Shown one piece after another: positions 48,722-60,348 of a DNA stretch of 64,000 nt; position 1 is the first letter of the stretch; every line of letters begins with the position of its first letter. Where the stretch lies: contig OZ234494.1 of assembly GCA_965153455.1 (NCBI GenBank), positions 5,642,001 through 5,706,000 on the forward strand, given 5' to 3'. This DNA is from Sphagnum compactum. Taxonomy: Eukaryota; Bryophyta; Sphagnopsida; Sphagnales. The notes under the pieces are model-generated. The model was given only the letters and a program-made list of their open reading frames with translations. It was not told where the DNA came from and ran no database searches. Made by a program: the position numbers and the translations under genes.

Positions 48722-50160
48722 GAATCACGAATTACACCCGCCTACTGGACAAACTCGCCCTACTCTGCGATTTGCGACAAGCTTGAGTACTATCCCCAGC
48801 TCTCACATGCAGCCACTGTGTGGCTCCTGCAGTTGACAAATTTTCTAGTTAAACCCCCAGACTGTTCCTGTCACTGGGCACGGCTTCAGACGTCTCAAGC
48901 CCCGGTTTTTTCGCATCTGGTTTGCGAGTGGCATATCCAGAAACAGGCACTACCTCTCACACATAAGCGAGCAACTCACACAGAAAACCACATCAACCCT
49001 TCCTGGCGATAATCTCGCTTACTACGAATTAATCCCTGTGCCAGGATCTAGTTTCCCCGCCTGAGAACCCGGAATCGATCGAAACAGACCTACGTCCCCA
49101 ATAGCTAACTCTCGAGCGACGTCCGATCGTAGCTGGTTCCCAAAACCCTACCAGTAGCTTCAGCAGCTACGGTCACAACCCTCCTGCGAGGTCGAAGGTC
49201 GATACTCGACACATCAAAGCACCTGCTACAAGGCACACAAAGTGGTGTAGTCTCGCGTGAACGATAAGGAGGGGAAATAAAAATCTAACATAACAACGCA
49301 CCGAACCTTTTGGAATTCGCGCTTGTCAGACATAACTATTCAGACGCTGCTGCAACAACAAAAGTTACGCAGATCCGTATCCCAAAGTCCAGTTCTAGTA
49401 CGAACCTCCCCTCGGCGCTCCCGACGACTTAATTCAGATTCCACATATAATGCCGTAATTACGACCCCTCCAATGTATTAGGTTCCCTTGCAGCAACTGC
49501 AGCAGGCCGCCCGCGGGCACTGAGCTGTGATGAGGCCATCGGGCCATTAAAGCAGGCCAGCGCGCCTCCAAGAGGCCAGACCTAATTGCCTCTGCAAGTG
49601 CGTCAGAGAAATTATCGAGCTACTTGATGATGAATCAGCTAGCTTGTGGGAGCGATGTAGCTTGTAGACCATCGACGAGCTTGCTTGTTGGTGGACATGG
49701 TGGTGGGGCGGGAGTTAGAACTAGGGAGAGGAGGGAAAAGGACGGCAGCAGTAGTTTGCCTTCTTGCCCTACCTGGGATGCCTACCTGACACTACCTACC
49801 TGATGGCAGTTTAGTGAATCGGGTACGGCCCGCGGGGCCCGCCCGCAAGTGCACGTGCAGGCCGGGCAGACCAGGACCACCTTGCATGCGTTGACCGGAT
49901 TGGGTCCCAAACTGCTAGCCCCTGCCCGCTCGCCTGCCAGCTTTTCGTGCTGTTACCCACCCATGTTGCCTCTTTCCCACGCATATTTTTGCGCGTTCAT
50001 TACCCCCACCCCGACACTAGCAACCCTGACCAGTCTTCACCAACGTTGCAATTCGTCAAAGGGTGCTTCGTGAATAGAACTTGAAGGCGGTGTCCTGCCA
50101 TCAAACATGCTGCCTATGTCTATCCCTCCCATGGTCAATGATTTGTTGAAGAATATTGGT
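48722..50160 (-). promoter_or_regulatory. ALOG upstream region, GC-richer, leader and promoter expected here
   Basis: About 1.4 kb upstream of the ALOG start without transposon sequence, noticeably richer in CpG than the rest of the window. It includes a GA-rich stretch at about 49715-49745 on the plus strand (CT-rich on the gene strand). No TATA box or transcription start could be fixed. Short frames (48818-49012, 49849-50073) are not gene-like. Confidence 0.4.
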
Positions 50161-50181
50161 GAATTTGATCAGTGTTAATTC

Positions 50182-52015
50182 CAGTGTTTGGGCGGGTATA
50201 AAATGATATACGAGAAGCGATCACGGTTTCAAGCCGGTTCTCAATTTGAATATTTCAGGGTATCAGATTGGGTGATACTCTTTACGAAATGTGGCTGCAG
50301 GGTTTTTACAACATTTGAAACCCTGATAGAATATATTTTTATATTTTTAAAAACCCTGTCAGGGTATTAACATTTTAAAGGTCAAAGTTTCAAGGTTAGA
50401 AAAAAATTAGTCAATAGAGTTTAGTGTTTAGTCAATAGTTAGATTTAGTGTTTAGGCGTTGCTCAATGCAAAATTATATAACTTTTTTTTCATTTTGTGT
50501 TGTGTTTTTTGCTTTCTTGTTTGTTAGTGAGTTTGATTTGGTTGTGTTTTTCATCTTCTTGACACTGTTGTTGTTGCTATTGGATGAAGCTCCCGCTCTT
50601 TCTCTCAGTGATGTTGTTGGTGTTGTCGCTCAATGAAGCTCCTAATCCTCTTGATGCTCCTCTTTCCTCCTGGTGTTGTTGTACTATTTTTCTCAATGCA
50701 ATCCCTCTTTCCTTTCAACATTGTTGTTGCTTTTCTTAACATAGTTCCTTCTCTTTGGTGCAACTACAACTACTCCTTGACATCACTACGTTCCTTTTGC
50801 TCCTCAATGATGTTCCTTCTCCTTGACATTGCTCTTGTTCTTCTTCAACGTTGTTCTTACTCTTTTTCAACAATGTTCTTCCTCGACACTACTTTTCGAT
50901 GTTGCTCTTGCTCTTGCTCCTCGTTGTTGTTCGTCTTCAATTCCACTCCTACTCTTACTCCTTGACGCCATTCCTACTCTTATTCAATGTCATTCCTGCT
51001 CCTTTTCAATGCCGCTCCTACTCTTCATATTTTAGGTACCTTTATGTTCCCCCTTGATGTTGTTGTTATTCCTCCTTTTAATGTTGCTCCTACTCCTCTT
51101 ATTTCAAATTGGTACTTCCCCCCTTCATATTTTTACAAATGTGGGAAGAGCAACCTTTCCAAATTCAACTTTTTTAGGCCGAGCTTGAAAGTGAATTTGT
51201 TTTTTTCTCCAAATGTTTGTTTGTTGATGACTTGTTCCTTGTTTTGATTATCCATTTTTTTGGATAATTTTGGTTGAATTTTTATTTCTTATGTGCAAGA
51301 TTTATTTGGAAATTTAATTTTACAAAATTAATTTTAATTTTACACATTACATTTCATTTGCACATTTGCATTGTATTTTTTTTTGGCACATTGCATTTTT
51401 TTTTAATTTTTAAAATATTGCTTGAAAATGTTTAAATTAATTTTCATAACATAGATAAAAAGAACCCATTTTTTGGCAAAAAGTATATTTAATTATAATT
51501 TCTCTTTCAAGGTAGGTAATATTCTCATGGAAAATGGGGGAATAAAGTCAAAATGAAAATCTAATTTTGATTGAAGATGAAAATGAAACTAATTGAAATG
51601 AAATGAACAATCATGTAGAAAGAGCAAAAAGTGGAAATGTGCAAACAAAAAAAACCAGAGTTGAAGAAAATGTGGAACAAATAATGAATTGTTTTTGCAA
51701 AAATTACACATTCAAAGAAAAATGTGAGGAGGCCATAACAAAAATGCTCTAAGTTGGGCATTTTATTGTGCGACTAATGGGAAAGAGGTTGAAAAAGCAA
51801 GTCATCAAATGATGAAATGTATTATATGTTATGTTAATCATGTGAATGTTTTTAATCTAAGAACTAAAAAAAGAACTAGTTTAATAATATATTATAAGGC
51901 TTATGGTATAACTACTTTGAAAAAACATGTAGGTGCATATCATTCCATAATTACAAAAAAAATTGAAAAGAAAGTTAACAATTTAATAACAAAAATGTTG
52001 AAAAACAACTTGTAA
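50182..52015 (+). mobile_element. Second hAT-like fragment: candidate terminus, CTC/TTG array, BED finger
   Basis: Starts with CAGTGTTTGGGCGGGTATA at 50182, resembling the hAT termini at 24.5-30 kb. Next a GGTTCTCA near 50236, a low-complexity TTGTTGCTCCT-type array (about 50560-51110), and a plus-strand frame at 51809-52015. That frame carries C-x2-C (MKCIICY) and H-x4-H (KKHVGAYHS), a BED-type zinc finger very similar in layout to 27000-26690. After about 52015 the frame breaks. No right terminus was found, so it is truncated or a different hAT family. Confidence 0.55.
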
Positions 52016-53148
52016 AAAAAAGGCCAAATGTTTTAGGAAGTGCAATTTTCGTTTTTTTTTGTCATGAAAGAACCTTTCAAAAAGGATGATGTCAATAATA
52101 GAAAAATGTCAATTTGTGACTAAAAAATAATTACAATAACCTTTACAACTAAAATATCCCAAAATTGCATAAGTGAAGTCACATTGAACCTTTAGTTGGA
52201 AATGATGACTTAGCATGATGTCAACACATTTCCCATGGATGAAATATATGATCAACGTGTACACTTTCATCTTTTGACTAGTGTATAAAATTTGTAACTA
52301 TTAACCATTCTTTTGCAACTAATAAATAACCCTATCACTAATTGCCATTTATCAACATAATAATTTTTTGCACAACTTTTTTATTATTGAAATATTCATT
52401 TGGGCCATCCATTATGGATGGCCATAGATGTCAACACATACTTTAATCAAATTTTGACACATGGCAAAATTTGGAATTTTTAAATATATGATTTCATATA
52501 ATATACAATGAGAAAAAATCAACATGATCCAATTTCAATTATTTACATGATGCCATTTGAATAAAAGAAATTTTGACACATGTGGCATTTAGACATTTGA
52601 ATACCTTAAATTTTTTTAATGTTTTGCCTTTAGGGTTAAACTTCTTTGAGCTCATCCCAAATGGCACATGATTTTTAATGTGAAATCCAAAGAAAAAGCA
52701 CCTTCTTTATATACTTTGTAAGATGACATTAGAAAATAAAACATATGGGTTAGACATTTTAGTTGCACCTTAATCACAAATTCAATTGTAACTAAAAATG
52801 ATTCTTGCACAAGTTTTGTACTTTTTTTTGTTTTGTAAATTAATTAAATAGGTAAAAAATAAATAACTAATTAATTAATTAATTAATAACTAATAACCTA
52901 CAAGTCAATGCAGATTAAGGTGGCTCATTTTTTGTCCTTTTCTAAACTTTTTTCAAAGTGTACTCTATTCAAATGCCACAAATGCATTGTAAAATCATCA
53001 ATTTGACAAAAATATTTATGGATTAAAATTGCCAACTTGAATAAAAATATTTATTGAGGGGTGAAATTCAATAAACATACACCAAACGTATAGTAATGGA
53101 CTTTTAAAGTGAACATATGGACCATGTTCTAGGTTTTGCATTAACATT
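52016..53148. other. AT-rich, no gene seen
   Basis: No conserved protein frame. May include eroded downstream transposase sequence of the hAT-like fragment. Confidence 0.45.
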
Positions 53149-53340
53149 CACTACTACCAAAGTGGGGTGTAATTTACTAGCTTAAATCACTATGGGACCT
53201 TAAAAGTGAAATAATTTCATTGCATTTTACTGATTTCACCTAGTGAAAGTTATTTCACTATAATATCACTATGTAGACATCATGTTTCATTTCTAGTTAA
53301 CATAATTCACTATTACAATTTACTGTAGCAAATAGGTTTA
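53149..53340. mobile_element. Candidate CACTA-type end (CACTACTACCAAAG)
   Basis: CACTACTACCAAAGTGGGG at 53149 is followed by repeated GTGAAA/TTTCACTA motifs, like the interior of the MITEs at 9051 and 36861. I did not find the matching right terminus. Confidence 0.35.
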
Positions 53341-53764
53341 TTTTTATGTTTTTTTAAATATTCTATCTATGTTACTTTATGATATACCATATATTATTTT
53401 AAGCTACTTTAGTTATTCTAACTTATATTTTATGTTATTATAGGCTATTATAAATTATTGTACCTTAAATCATTATATGTTATTTTACCTTAAAATATCT
53501 TAACTAGTTTATTATAAGCTTTCAAATTATTTAAAATTAAATTATTCAACTAACTTTAGGCTATACCTTAGGTTATTTTATTTTAAATTAATACATGTTA
53601 TTTTAAGTTATACTTTAAATTATTCAATGTCATTCTACTTAATGTTATTATAAATTATTTTATCCTAAGCATAATAACTTTAAAATAATCTAAAACAAAA
53701 TATAATGACTTAAGGTGAAAATAACTTAAAATAGAAAATATTAACCTATGAAAAATAATTTTAA

Positions 53765-54910
53765 ATACCCTCCAATATAATAACTACCAATAGCCTCTGA
53801 TATTATAACATAGAATATCAAACAATAATATATAATACAATAATCACCAATAGTTGTAATATAACATATAATAACCAACAATAACTTATAATACAGTAAC
53901 CATTAATAACCATTAATAAAATAGCCATCAATAACCACCAATAAAATAACCACCAATGGCTTACAATGGAATAATAATTAATAGCCATTAATAAAATAGC
54001 CACCAACAGCCATTAATAGAATAATCACCAATAGCCATTAATAGAACAGCCACCAATATCCATTAATAAATTAATCACGAATAGTCATTAATATAATAGC
54101 CACCAATAGCCATTAATAAATTAATCACCAATAGCCATTAATAGAGTAACCACCAATAGCCATTAATACATTAATCACGAATAGCCATTAATAAAATAGC
54201 CACCAGTAGCCATTAATATAATAGCCACCAGTAGCCATTCATATAATAGCCACCAATAGCCACCAATAGAATAACCACGAATAGCCACCAATAGAATAAC
54301 TACCAATGGCCATTAATAGAATAACCACCAATAACTATTAATAGAATAACCACTAAAAAACTTAATAACCACAAATAGAACAGGTACCAATAGCCATTAA
54401 TAACCACCAATAGCACTAATAAAAGAACAACCAATAGCCATGTATTATAATTGCTTAGGATTGCCAAAAATAATCTAAAGTGAAATAATTTATAATAAAC
54501 AAAATAACTAAAAGTGAAATAATTTTCAATAGCCAAAAGTAACTTATAATAGCTACAAGTAGTCTAAATTGACATAATTTACAATAGCCAAAAATAACAT
54601 AAAATAGACAAAAAAACTTACAATAGCTGAAAATAGCCTAAGGTGAAATAAATTAAAATAACCAAAAGTAATTTATAATAACTGCAAGTAGTCTAAATTG
54701 AAATAATCTATAATAGCCAAAAAAACTTACAATAAGTGAAAATAGCCTATGATGAAATAAGTTAAAAATAGTCAAAAATAATTTAAAATAACCAAAAATA
54801 GCCTAGGGTGAAATAACCAAAAATAATCAAAAGTAACTGAGAATAGCCATAAATAACTGTAAATAATGTAGGGTGAAATAATTTAAATTAATGAAAAATA
54901 GTCATATAAT
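53765..54910. repeat. AT-rich minisatellite, AATAGCCATTAATAGAATAACCACC and AATAGCCAAAA types
   Basis: From about 53765 to 54440 short units of the form AATAGCCATTAATA(G/A)AATA(G/A)CCACC recur many times. From about 54440 to 54910 they give way to GTGAAATAATTTACAATAGCCAAAA(G/A)TAA variants. The Leu/Tyr/Trp-rich minus-strand frames here (for example 53818-54006, 54300-54536) are repeat artefacts. Confidence 0.9.
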
Positions 54911-55210
54911 AATTGAATGTAGTTTAACATAGGTTGTATTATTATATTAACAAAAACAAATCCATTTACTAAACTTTTTTTTTCAAAAAAATGGTCATTG
55001 AAATGTTATTGAATAATGATATTCAACTTTTTTTTGTTCAAATGATTTTAAACTTTCAAAAGGAAATAAATGTAATTATGTACATTATTGAATTTTTTTA
55101 AAAAGTAAACTCGAATTATTTCATTTGAACAAAATCTCAATAAGATATGAATTTTCAAAAAAATAAAATTGTAATGTTTAAAATAAAGTATTTGATAAAT
55201 AGAATGTAAT

Positions 55211-55345
55211 GGGGTGGTTTGATGGTAAAGGTGTTTGCTCTCATTCCAAAGGTGAAGGGATCGAACCTCACGGGTGGTGTTGTGTGTGGTCAACAATGGT
55301 ATGTTGACCGAATATTCTCCTATCGCATTTTTAGGTTAGGTGCCT
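55211..55345 (+). repeat. Possible tRNA-derived SINE head
   Basis: GGGGTGGTTTGATGGTAAAGG followed about 50 bp later by GGATCGAACCTC resembles the A and B boxes of a tRNA-derived SINE (B box 9 of 11 to consensus). No poly-A tail or target duplication is clear. Confidence 0.3.
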
Positions 55346-55649
55346 AGGTTGATTACGTGGTCTACACTACTAGAAATTTGCCATTTTGCAACTGCCGTAT
55401 GCAACTGGTTTGGTTGCATTTTTAGTTGCATGCGACACATGCAACTGCAAATTCGCTTAGTTGCATAAAACCAGTTGCAGGCGCTTTTAGTTGCATGTCA
55501 CAGTACGTATATGAGCAAGTATATACGGTTGGGTTATACGGTTTCATCCACCCATATTCTATACCTACGGTTGTAAGTGCGACTACATGCAACTACACGG
55601 GTTGCGTTCACACTGCGTTACATGCAAATTAGCTCACCCAATTGTATGC

Positions 55650-56720
55650 GAACACGTGTAGGGTTAGGGTTAGGGTTTTTCATCGGACCGTTTATAGTGC
55701 GCCACGTGGCAGCACAAAAACCATTAGATTTAGTTGCATATGTAACTGTTGACCTATGTTTTACGGTTAGGGTTAGGATGAGGGTTTTTTCATCGGACCG
55801 TTTACAGTGCGTCACGTGCCAGCACAACAACCGTTAGATTTAGTTGCATATGCAACTGCTGACCCATGTTTTAGGGTTAGGGTTGGGGTTGGGGTTTTTC
55901 ATCGGACCGTTTATAGTGCGCCACGTGGTAGCACAACAACCATTAGATTTAGTTGCATATGCAACTGCTAACCCATGTTTTAGGAATAGGGTTAGGGTTA
56001 GGGTTTTTTCATCGGACCGTTTACAGTGCGCCACGTGCCAGCACAACAACCGTTAGATTTAGTTGCATATGCAACTGCTGACCCATGTTTTAGGGTTACG
56101 GTTAAGGTTGGGGTTTTTTCATCGGACCGTTTACGGTGCGCCACGTGCCAGCACAACAATCGTTAGATTTAGTTGCGTATGCAACTGCTGTCCCATGTTT
56201 TAGGGTTAGGGTTAGGATTGGGGTTTTTCATCGGACCGTTTATAGTGCGCTACGTGGCAGCACAACAACCGTTAGATTTAGTTGCATATGCAACTGCTGA
56301 CCCATGTTTTAGGATTAGGGTTAGGCACATGAGTTTTTCATCAGACCGTTTATAGTGCGCCACGTGGCAGCACAACAACCGTTAGATTTAGTTGTATATG
56401 CAACTGCTAACCCATCTTTCAGGAATAGGGTTAGGGTTAGGGTTTTTTCATTGGACCGTTGACAATGCGCCACGTGGCAGCATAACAACCGTTAGATTTA
56501 GTTGCATATGCAACTGCTGACCCATGTTTTAGGGTTAGGGTTTTTCACCAGACCGGTTGTAGTGCGCCATGTGGCAGTACAATAACCGTTAGATTTAGTT
56601 GCATAGGCAACTGGTGAGTTCCAGATGCAACTGCTGACCTATGTTTTAGGGTTACGTTTAGGGTTAGGGTTTTCCATCATACAGGTTAAATATGTTTTAG
56701 GGTTAGGGTTTAGGGTTAGG
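55650..56720. repeat. Satellite of about 110-bp units with TTTAGGG, CACGTG and GTTGCATATGCAAC
   Basis: The phrase CATCGGACCG or a variant recurs at about 55681, 55791, 55900, 56010, 56120, 56229, 56339, 56449, 56546 and 56676, so most units are 109-110 bp. Each unit carries telomere-like TTTAGGGTTAGGG, a G-box-like CCACGTGG or CCACGTGC, and the palindrome GTTGCATATGCAAC. The recurring Gly/Leu and Arg/Val frames are by-products. It ends in TTTAGGG-rich sequence near 56640-56740. Confidence 0.95.
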
Positions 56721-57153
56721 ATTAGGGTTTAGGGTTATGATGTATCAGGATTAGTAACATTAACCATTGCCACATTAGCATTAGGAGCACACCTACACCT
56801 AGTTTAACTAATGTACATTATACATATCAGGTCTCTATTATATTCCTTTAGTGCTGAAAAATCAACCAATAAATATTACACACATAGATTTGTGATTTGC
56901 AATTTTGCATGTAACAAATCTGCAGTTACTTAACCAACAAATTACCCTTTGTCATAACATTGAAATTCCATCCAATGGGGTTTAATGGCCATTGTTCCAA
57001 TTACAGCAACCAGGAATCCATCACTCTATCAGGTCTATTAAACCTGACAATGTCTAAAATATCATTGACACCCAAAAAAGGCCATAACTACTCAAAATAT
57101 GTCGGTTTTAGAATTCAAAAATCAACTAGCTCCCGGCCTATAGTGCCCCTAAC

Positions 57154-57770
57154 TTAAGCATGCTTTCGCATTAGACGACCTTCCCATACAGTGCTTGAAC
57201 CTATTACATCCTTTAACACACATTGTGGGGGATCATCATTCTCATTTGGCACCAACAACGAGGTGTTGCCTTTACCTGCCACAATTTCACTTAACTGGAC
57301 TCGGAACCATGACTCCTTGACTGGCACCCCATGGTGGACACATCCTTGTCCTCCAACACTTGTTATCAGCCCCTTCGCTACAACCTCCACATCAAGGTTA
57401 CATAAGACAATTGCTTCCCCTACTTTAAACTGCACATCAACCAATAAAGAACCTTCATTCAATTTACCACGAGCAACCGATTTAGGAAAATGGAATTTTT
57501 GTTACAACATTGTGTCAAACAGGGCATTTGTGTTCCCTAGTTATAAATCATAGATACTCAAGAGCATGTTGGTATTAACTTACCTGTTGCCTTGCCTTCT
57601 CTCCTACATTCCCCACCCTTGCACCAATATTAGAGCGTAGCCGACTGCTCACAACTCCTTCAGGTGCTGGCATACTTGCTGCCTTTTTTTGCACTTTCTG
57701 CCACACCAAATCCATCAATGAATACAAATGTGAAACCATGTCAATGATTTCCCTTGAAGCTTGTATGCAC
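57154..57770 (-). pseudogene. DUF8039-like transposon protein fragment, two exon-like pieces
   Basis: The first piece (57770-57584) follows a GGGGTCTAG acceptor-like end and closes at an ideal donor, CAG/GTAAGT. It reads EIIDMVSHLYSLMDLVWQKV and a basic RLRSNIGARVG part. The second piece (about 57500-57154) reads VGEAIVLCNLDVEVVAKGLI, GCVHHGVPVKESWFRVQLSE and LKDVIGSSTVWEGR, matching the layout of DUF8039. That domain is found at the end of plant transposon proteins with Transposase_24. An in-frame TAA lies upstream of the second piece and I could not place its acceptor, so the gene may be broken. It points away from the plus-strand Transposase_24 frame at 58116. Confidence 0.55.
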
Positions 57771-58115
57771 CTAGACCCCAAACAATGTGGGTATGTTCTT
57801 AATCTTTAGATTGTAACAGAAAGAACAACAAATCTAGCTTCCACAATCTAACTTATGTCCTATTTTAGCCATGTAGTTCATGCAATTCCCAACATCCCAC
57901 ACATATGCCACATTTGATATACACTGCAAGAGTACTCCCACAATTGAACAATCCACAGCATTTTGTAGACTCTAACTTTAATGTGTTGTGCCACTTGTGG
58001 AAGGGCTCCAAGCAACATGTATGAATCAACATGGGGTGAAGGAGGGGGTGTGTGTGATCAGGGGCTATGTCAAAGGGTGCAACCACATTCACCCATGGGC
58101 GGGCAAGCACCAGAC

Positions 58116-58709
58116 ATGGCCTTGGACAATGAAATAGAAGTAGATGCCCAGCCCAAGGTTTTCGCTGAAAGGGGTATGCAACGATGGGCTTCAAAGCGAG
58201 CTATAGAATTTGAAGCCCAAGAACGAAAGGAGAAAGGCTTGCCAGGCCATAAGGTGCAAGTGACAAGGCATGGCAAAATTGATGGTGCATGTGAAGGGAA
58301 GGATGCATGGGATGGTGCGATTAGGTCGCTAGCACCTCAGATTTTGAACATGGCAGTGGTTAGGGTTACAGAACAGGACCCTGTAGACATGGCTAGACTC
58401 CGGTTGCAATTGGATGGGAGATTTGAATATGTAGGTGGTGAATTAAATGGGGCTGGCTTTAGGGATTGTGTAAGGCGATATATGAAAGGAGAAAGAGCAC
58501 GCTTAAAAAGAAGGTATGCACAGAAAGGTGCCAAAGCTTGCCCACTTGAAGTGGACCGAGAACAATGGGAGAAATTAGTGACATATTGGCAACAACGTGA
58601 GACCAAGAATAAAAGTGAACACATGGTTGGTGCAAGAGGGGCAGTTGCAAATGTAAGCCACCTTGGGCGTGGTGGTAAGGCAGCTATAGAAGCAAAATTG
58701 GCAAGTTAA
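58116..58709 (+). CDS. Transposase_24-like (plant En/Spm-associated) protein, 197-codon exon
   Basis: Open from ATG 58116 (the frame is open further upstream) to TAA 58709. It reads an acidic start, then a basic helical KRAIEFEAQERKEKG part. Next come GKIDGACEGKDAWDGAIRSLAPQ, then FEYVGGELNGAGFRDCVRRYMKGERARLKRRY, and REQWEKLVTYWQQRETKNKSE, then NVSHLGRGGKAAIEAKL. The W-x-KLV-x-YW followed by a basic segment and a Gly-rich GRGGK resembles the Transposase_24 family of plant CACTA-associated ORFs. A possible GC donor (GCAAGT) lies just before the stop, so more exons may follow, such as 60349-60924. Role in transposition is not established. Confidence 0.55.
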   Translation: MALDNEIEVDAQPKVFAERGMQRWASKRAIEFEAQERKEKGLPGHKVQVTRHGKIDGACEGKDAWDGAIRSLAPQILNMAVVRVTEQDPVDMARLRLQLDGRFEYVGGELNGAGFRDCVRRYMKGERARLKRRYAQKGAKACPLEVDREQWEKLVTYWQQRETKNKSEHMVGARGAVANVSHLGRGGKAAIEAKLAS

Positions 58710-59017
58710 CCCTAAAACCCTACTCCGTTGTGATGGCCAAATGGAAATTACAATATGTTGAAGTTATTATGCACTCACATGCCACATACAATGCTGAGCA
58801 CTGAATGATGTTTGAAATGGGTGAATGCAGAAATCCAGGCATTGCCGAAGCCCATCAATATCTGAGATGGCTGCTGTGGGACTAGAATCTAGTGGCACAC
58901 CTGGGTACCCAGTGAGTTTTCCTAGCTGTTTCATTTGTCTTTCCCTGTCCTTTCCCTTTCTGTCTTGGTTATGGTTGATTGAGGGGATGTGATTAGCACT
59001 GGTATTACATGGCCTAC

Positions 59018-59173
59018 CTCAACCAGAAAGTCTGCTAAAGCAGTACCATCATCAGTAGAAGCTGGTGTAGCCTTTCCAAACAGCTTACCAAGTGACATCC
59101 CCTCACTGCTTTTACTAGTATCTGTCCTGAAAATGATATCATCAGGTACTGTGTCACCTGTGGCATAATGACC
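59018..59173 (-). CDS. Exon-like segment (52 codons), transposon-associated, unidentified
   Basis: Bounded by a TCCACAG acceptor and a GAG/GTAGGC donor, in phase 0 at both ends. It encodes GHYATGDTVPDDIIFRTD, then KSSEGMSLGKLFGKATP, ending ADFLVE. The clean boundaries and open frame suggest a real exon of the minus-strand gene that may include 57770-57154. No family is recognised. Confidence 0.4.
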
Positions 59174-59549
59174 CTGTGGATTCAAGGATAAGTTGAGTTC
59201 TGTGTTGTCAATGTAGCAGAAACTTCAGATTTTATCTTCTTGGCTAGATTTCCTCGTAGATAACTTGTTCCTCATATTTGGTCAGTTAGTCCTTAAGCAA
59301 CCATTGGATGCCCACTGAGTACTGATTATGCAATCATTTTAGTTTCACCTCTTCACATATGAATTCAATATCTTTCAGGTGCCTTATGAGGTCTAATGTT
59401 TGTTCAATGCTCCCAAGGACTCTATTGGCAGTGGCAAACACTCTAATTCATTCCCCAAGCTTAATTGAACTTTTAATGGCTTCTCTTCAAAAAAGGTTTC
59501 AAATCACACCAGAGGCTAAAGCAGAGATCAAAATTGTTTAAACATCCAG

Positions 59550-59626
59550 CCAAGAGATCAAATCTGATGCCCCTGCAACTTTGAAAAGGCTTCGAAGTTG
59601 CAGAGGCTGCAGATTTGATCTCTTGG
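59550..59626. repeat. Near-perfect hairpin, about 35-bp arms
   Basis: CCAAGAGATCAAATCTGATG plus CCCCTGCAACTTTGAA pairs with TTCGAAGTTGCAGAGG plus CTGCAGATTTGATCTCTTGG around a 5-bp AAGGC spacer. One arm carries the GTTGCA motif of the nearby CACTA-like subterminal region. Confidence 0.85.
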
Positions 59627-59863
59627 TTAGATTTCAGATTAGACAATTTATTTCTTTGTTTTGGCTAACGTGTTTATAGATGTTGCATCGGTATCCCCTC
59701 GGGTACAAAGTCTGCGGTCTATTTAGCTAATCTCTTCACATAGGAGCTCCTCTTTCTTTTTTAGGTTTTTCCTTTTCATTTCTTATTTCATTTTTGATTT
59801 CTTTTGTTTTTTTGTTTTTGTGTAAGTGGTGGTTCGTTTTGCAGTACCAGCAGTTATTCAGAG

Positions 59864-60094
59864 ATGATGATCAGGTTGATGGCAGCTTTGCACAGAATCA
59901 AGGAGACCTGCATTTTGTGTTTTATTATTCTTTCTGGTGCAGCATTTGCTGCAGTTCTTGTTTTGTTGCTTGCGGAATTAAAAGGTCTTGTGTACATGAT
60001 CTCCTTGCATTTGAGAATTTTGGAACTTTGGGTCTTTCTGGATGCCCGCTCTAGTGGCTGCTTCTTTTGTAGAGTTTGGAATATATCATGGTGA
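59864..60094 (+). CDS. Small hydrophobic open frame (76 aa), doubtful
   Basis: ATG 59864 opens MMIRLMAALHRIKE followed by a strongly hydrophobic stretch (ILCFIILSGAAFAAVLVLLL) and a second weaker one (VYMISLHLRILELWVFL). It lies after an acceptor-like TTTTGCAG at 59837-59844. A membrane microprotein is possible; an accidental frame is at least as likely. Confidence 0.2.
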   Translation: MMIRLMAALHRIKETCILCFIILSGAAFAAVLVLLLAELKGLVYMISLHLRILELWVFLDARSSGCFFCRVWNISW

Positions 60095-60348
60095 GAGATC
60101 CTGGTATTCCTTTCCCAGCTCGCGGCACTAGCTTGCAAGTGCCACTCGCCAGCTGAATGAATCGAGCTACTCATGATTTGCAGCCCGGCTCAATCTGCAA
60201 CCGCTTACATTGATTGAACCTCATAGTTTCTGATTTGCTCTAGACTAGATATTCATTTTTATTTCTGCCTTCATGAGTTTGATAGTAATTAGTAGGTGGA
60301 ATACTTATGTTGTCATTGTAAGGATCTTTTGATGGGTTTATTGGGCAG

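Noticed and set aside
50633-51247. Leu/Phe/Ser-rich plus-strand frames that look like membrane segments
   Set aside because: Several frames are open at once over the CTC/TTG array; composition artefact.
55577-56355. Repeated Gly-Leu-Gly-Leu and Arg-Val frames
   Set aside because: Translations of TTTAGGG-type satellite units, present in both strands.
55650-56750. Idea that this is a chromosome end
   Set aside because: The TTTAGGG repeats are short, interrupted and embedded in 110-bp units, with gene-like sequence on the distal side; interstitial.
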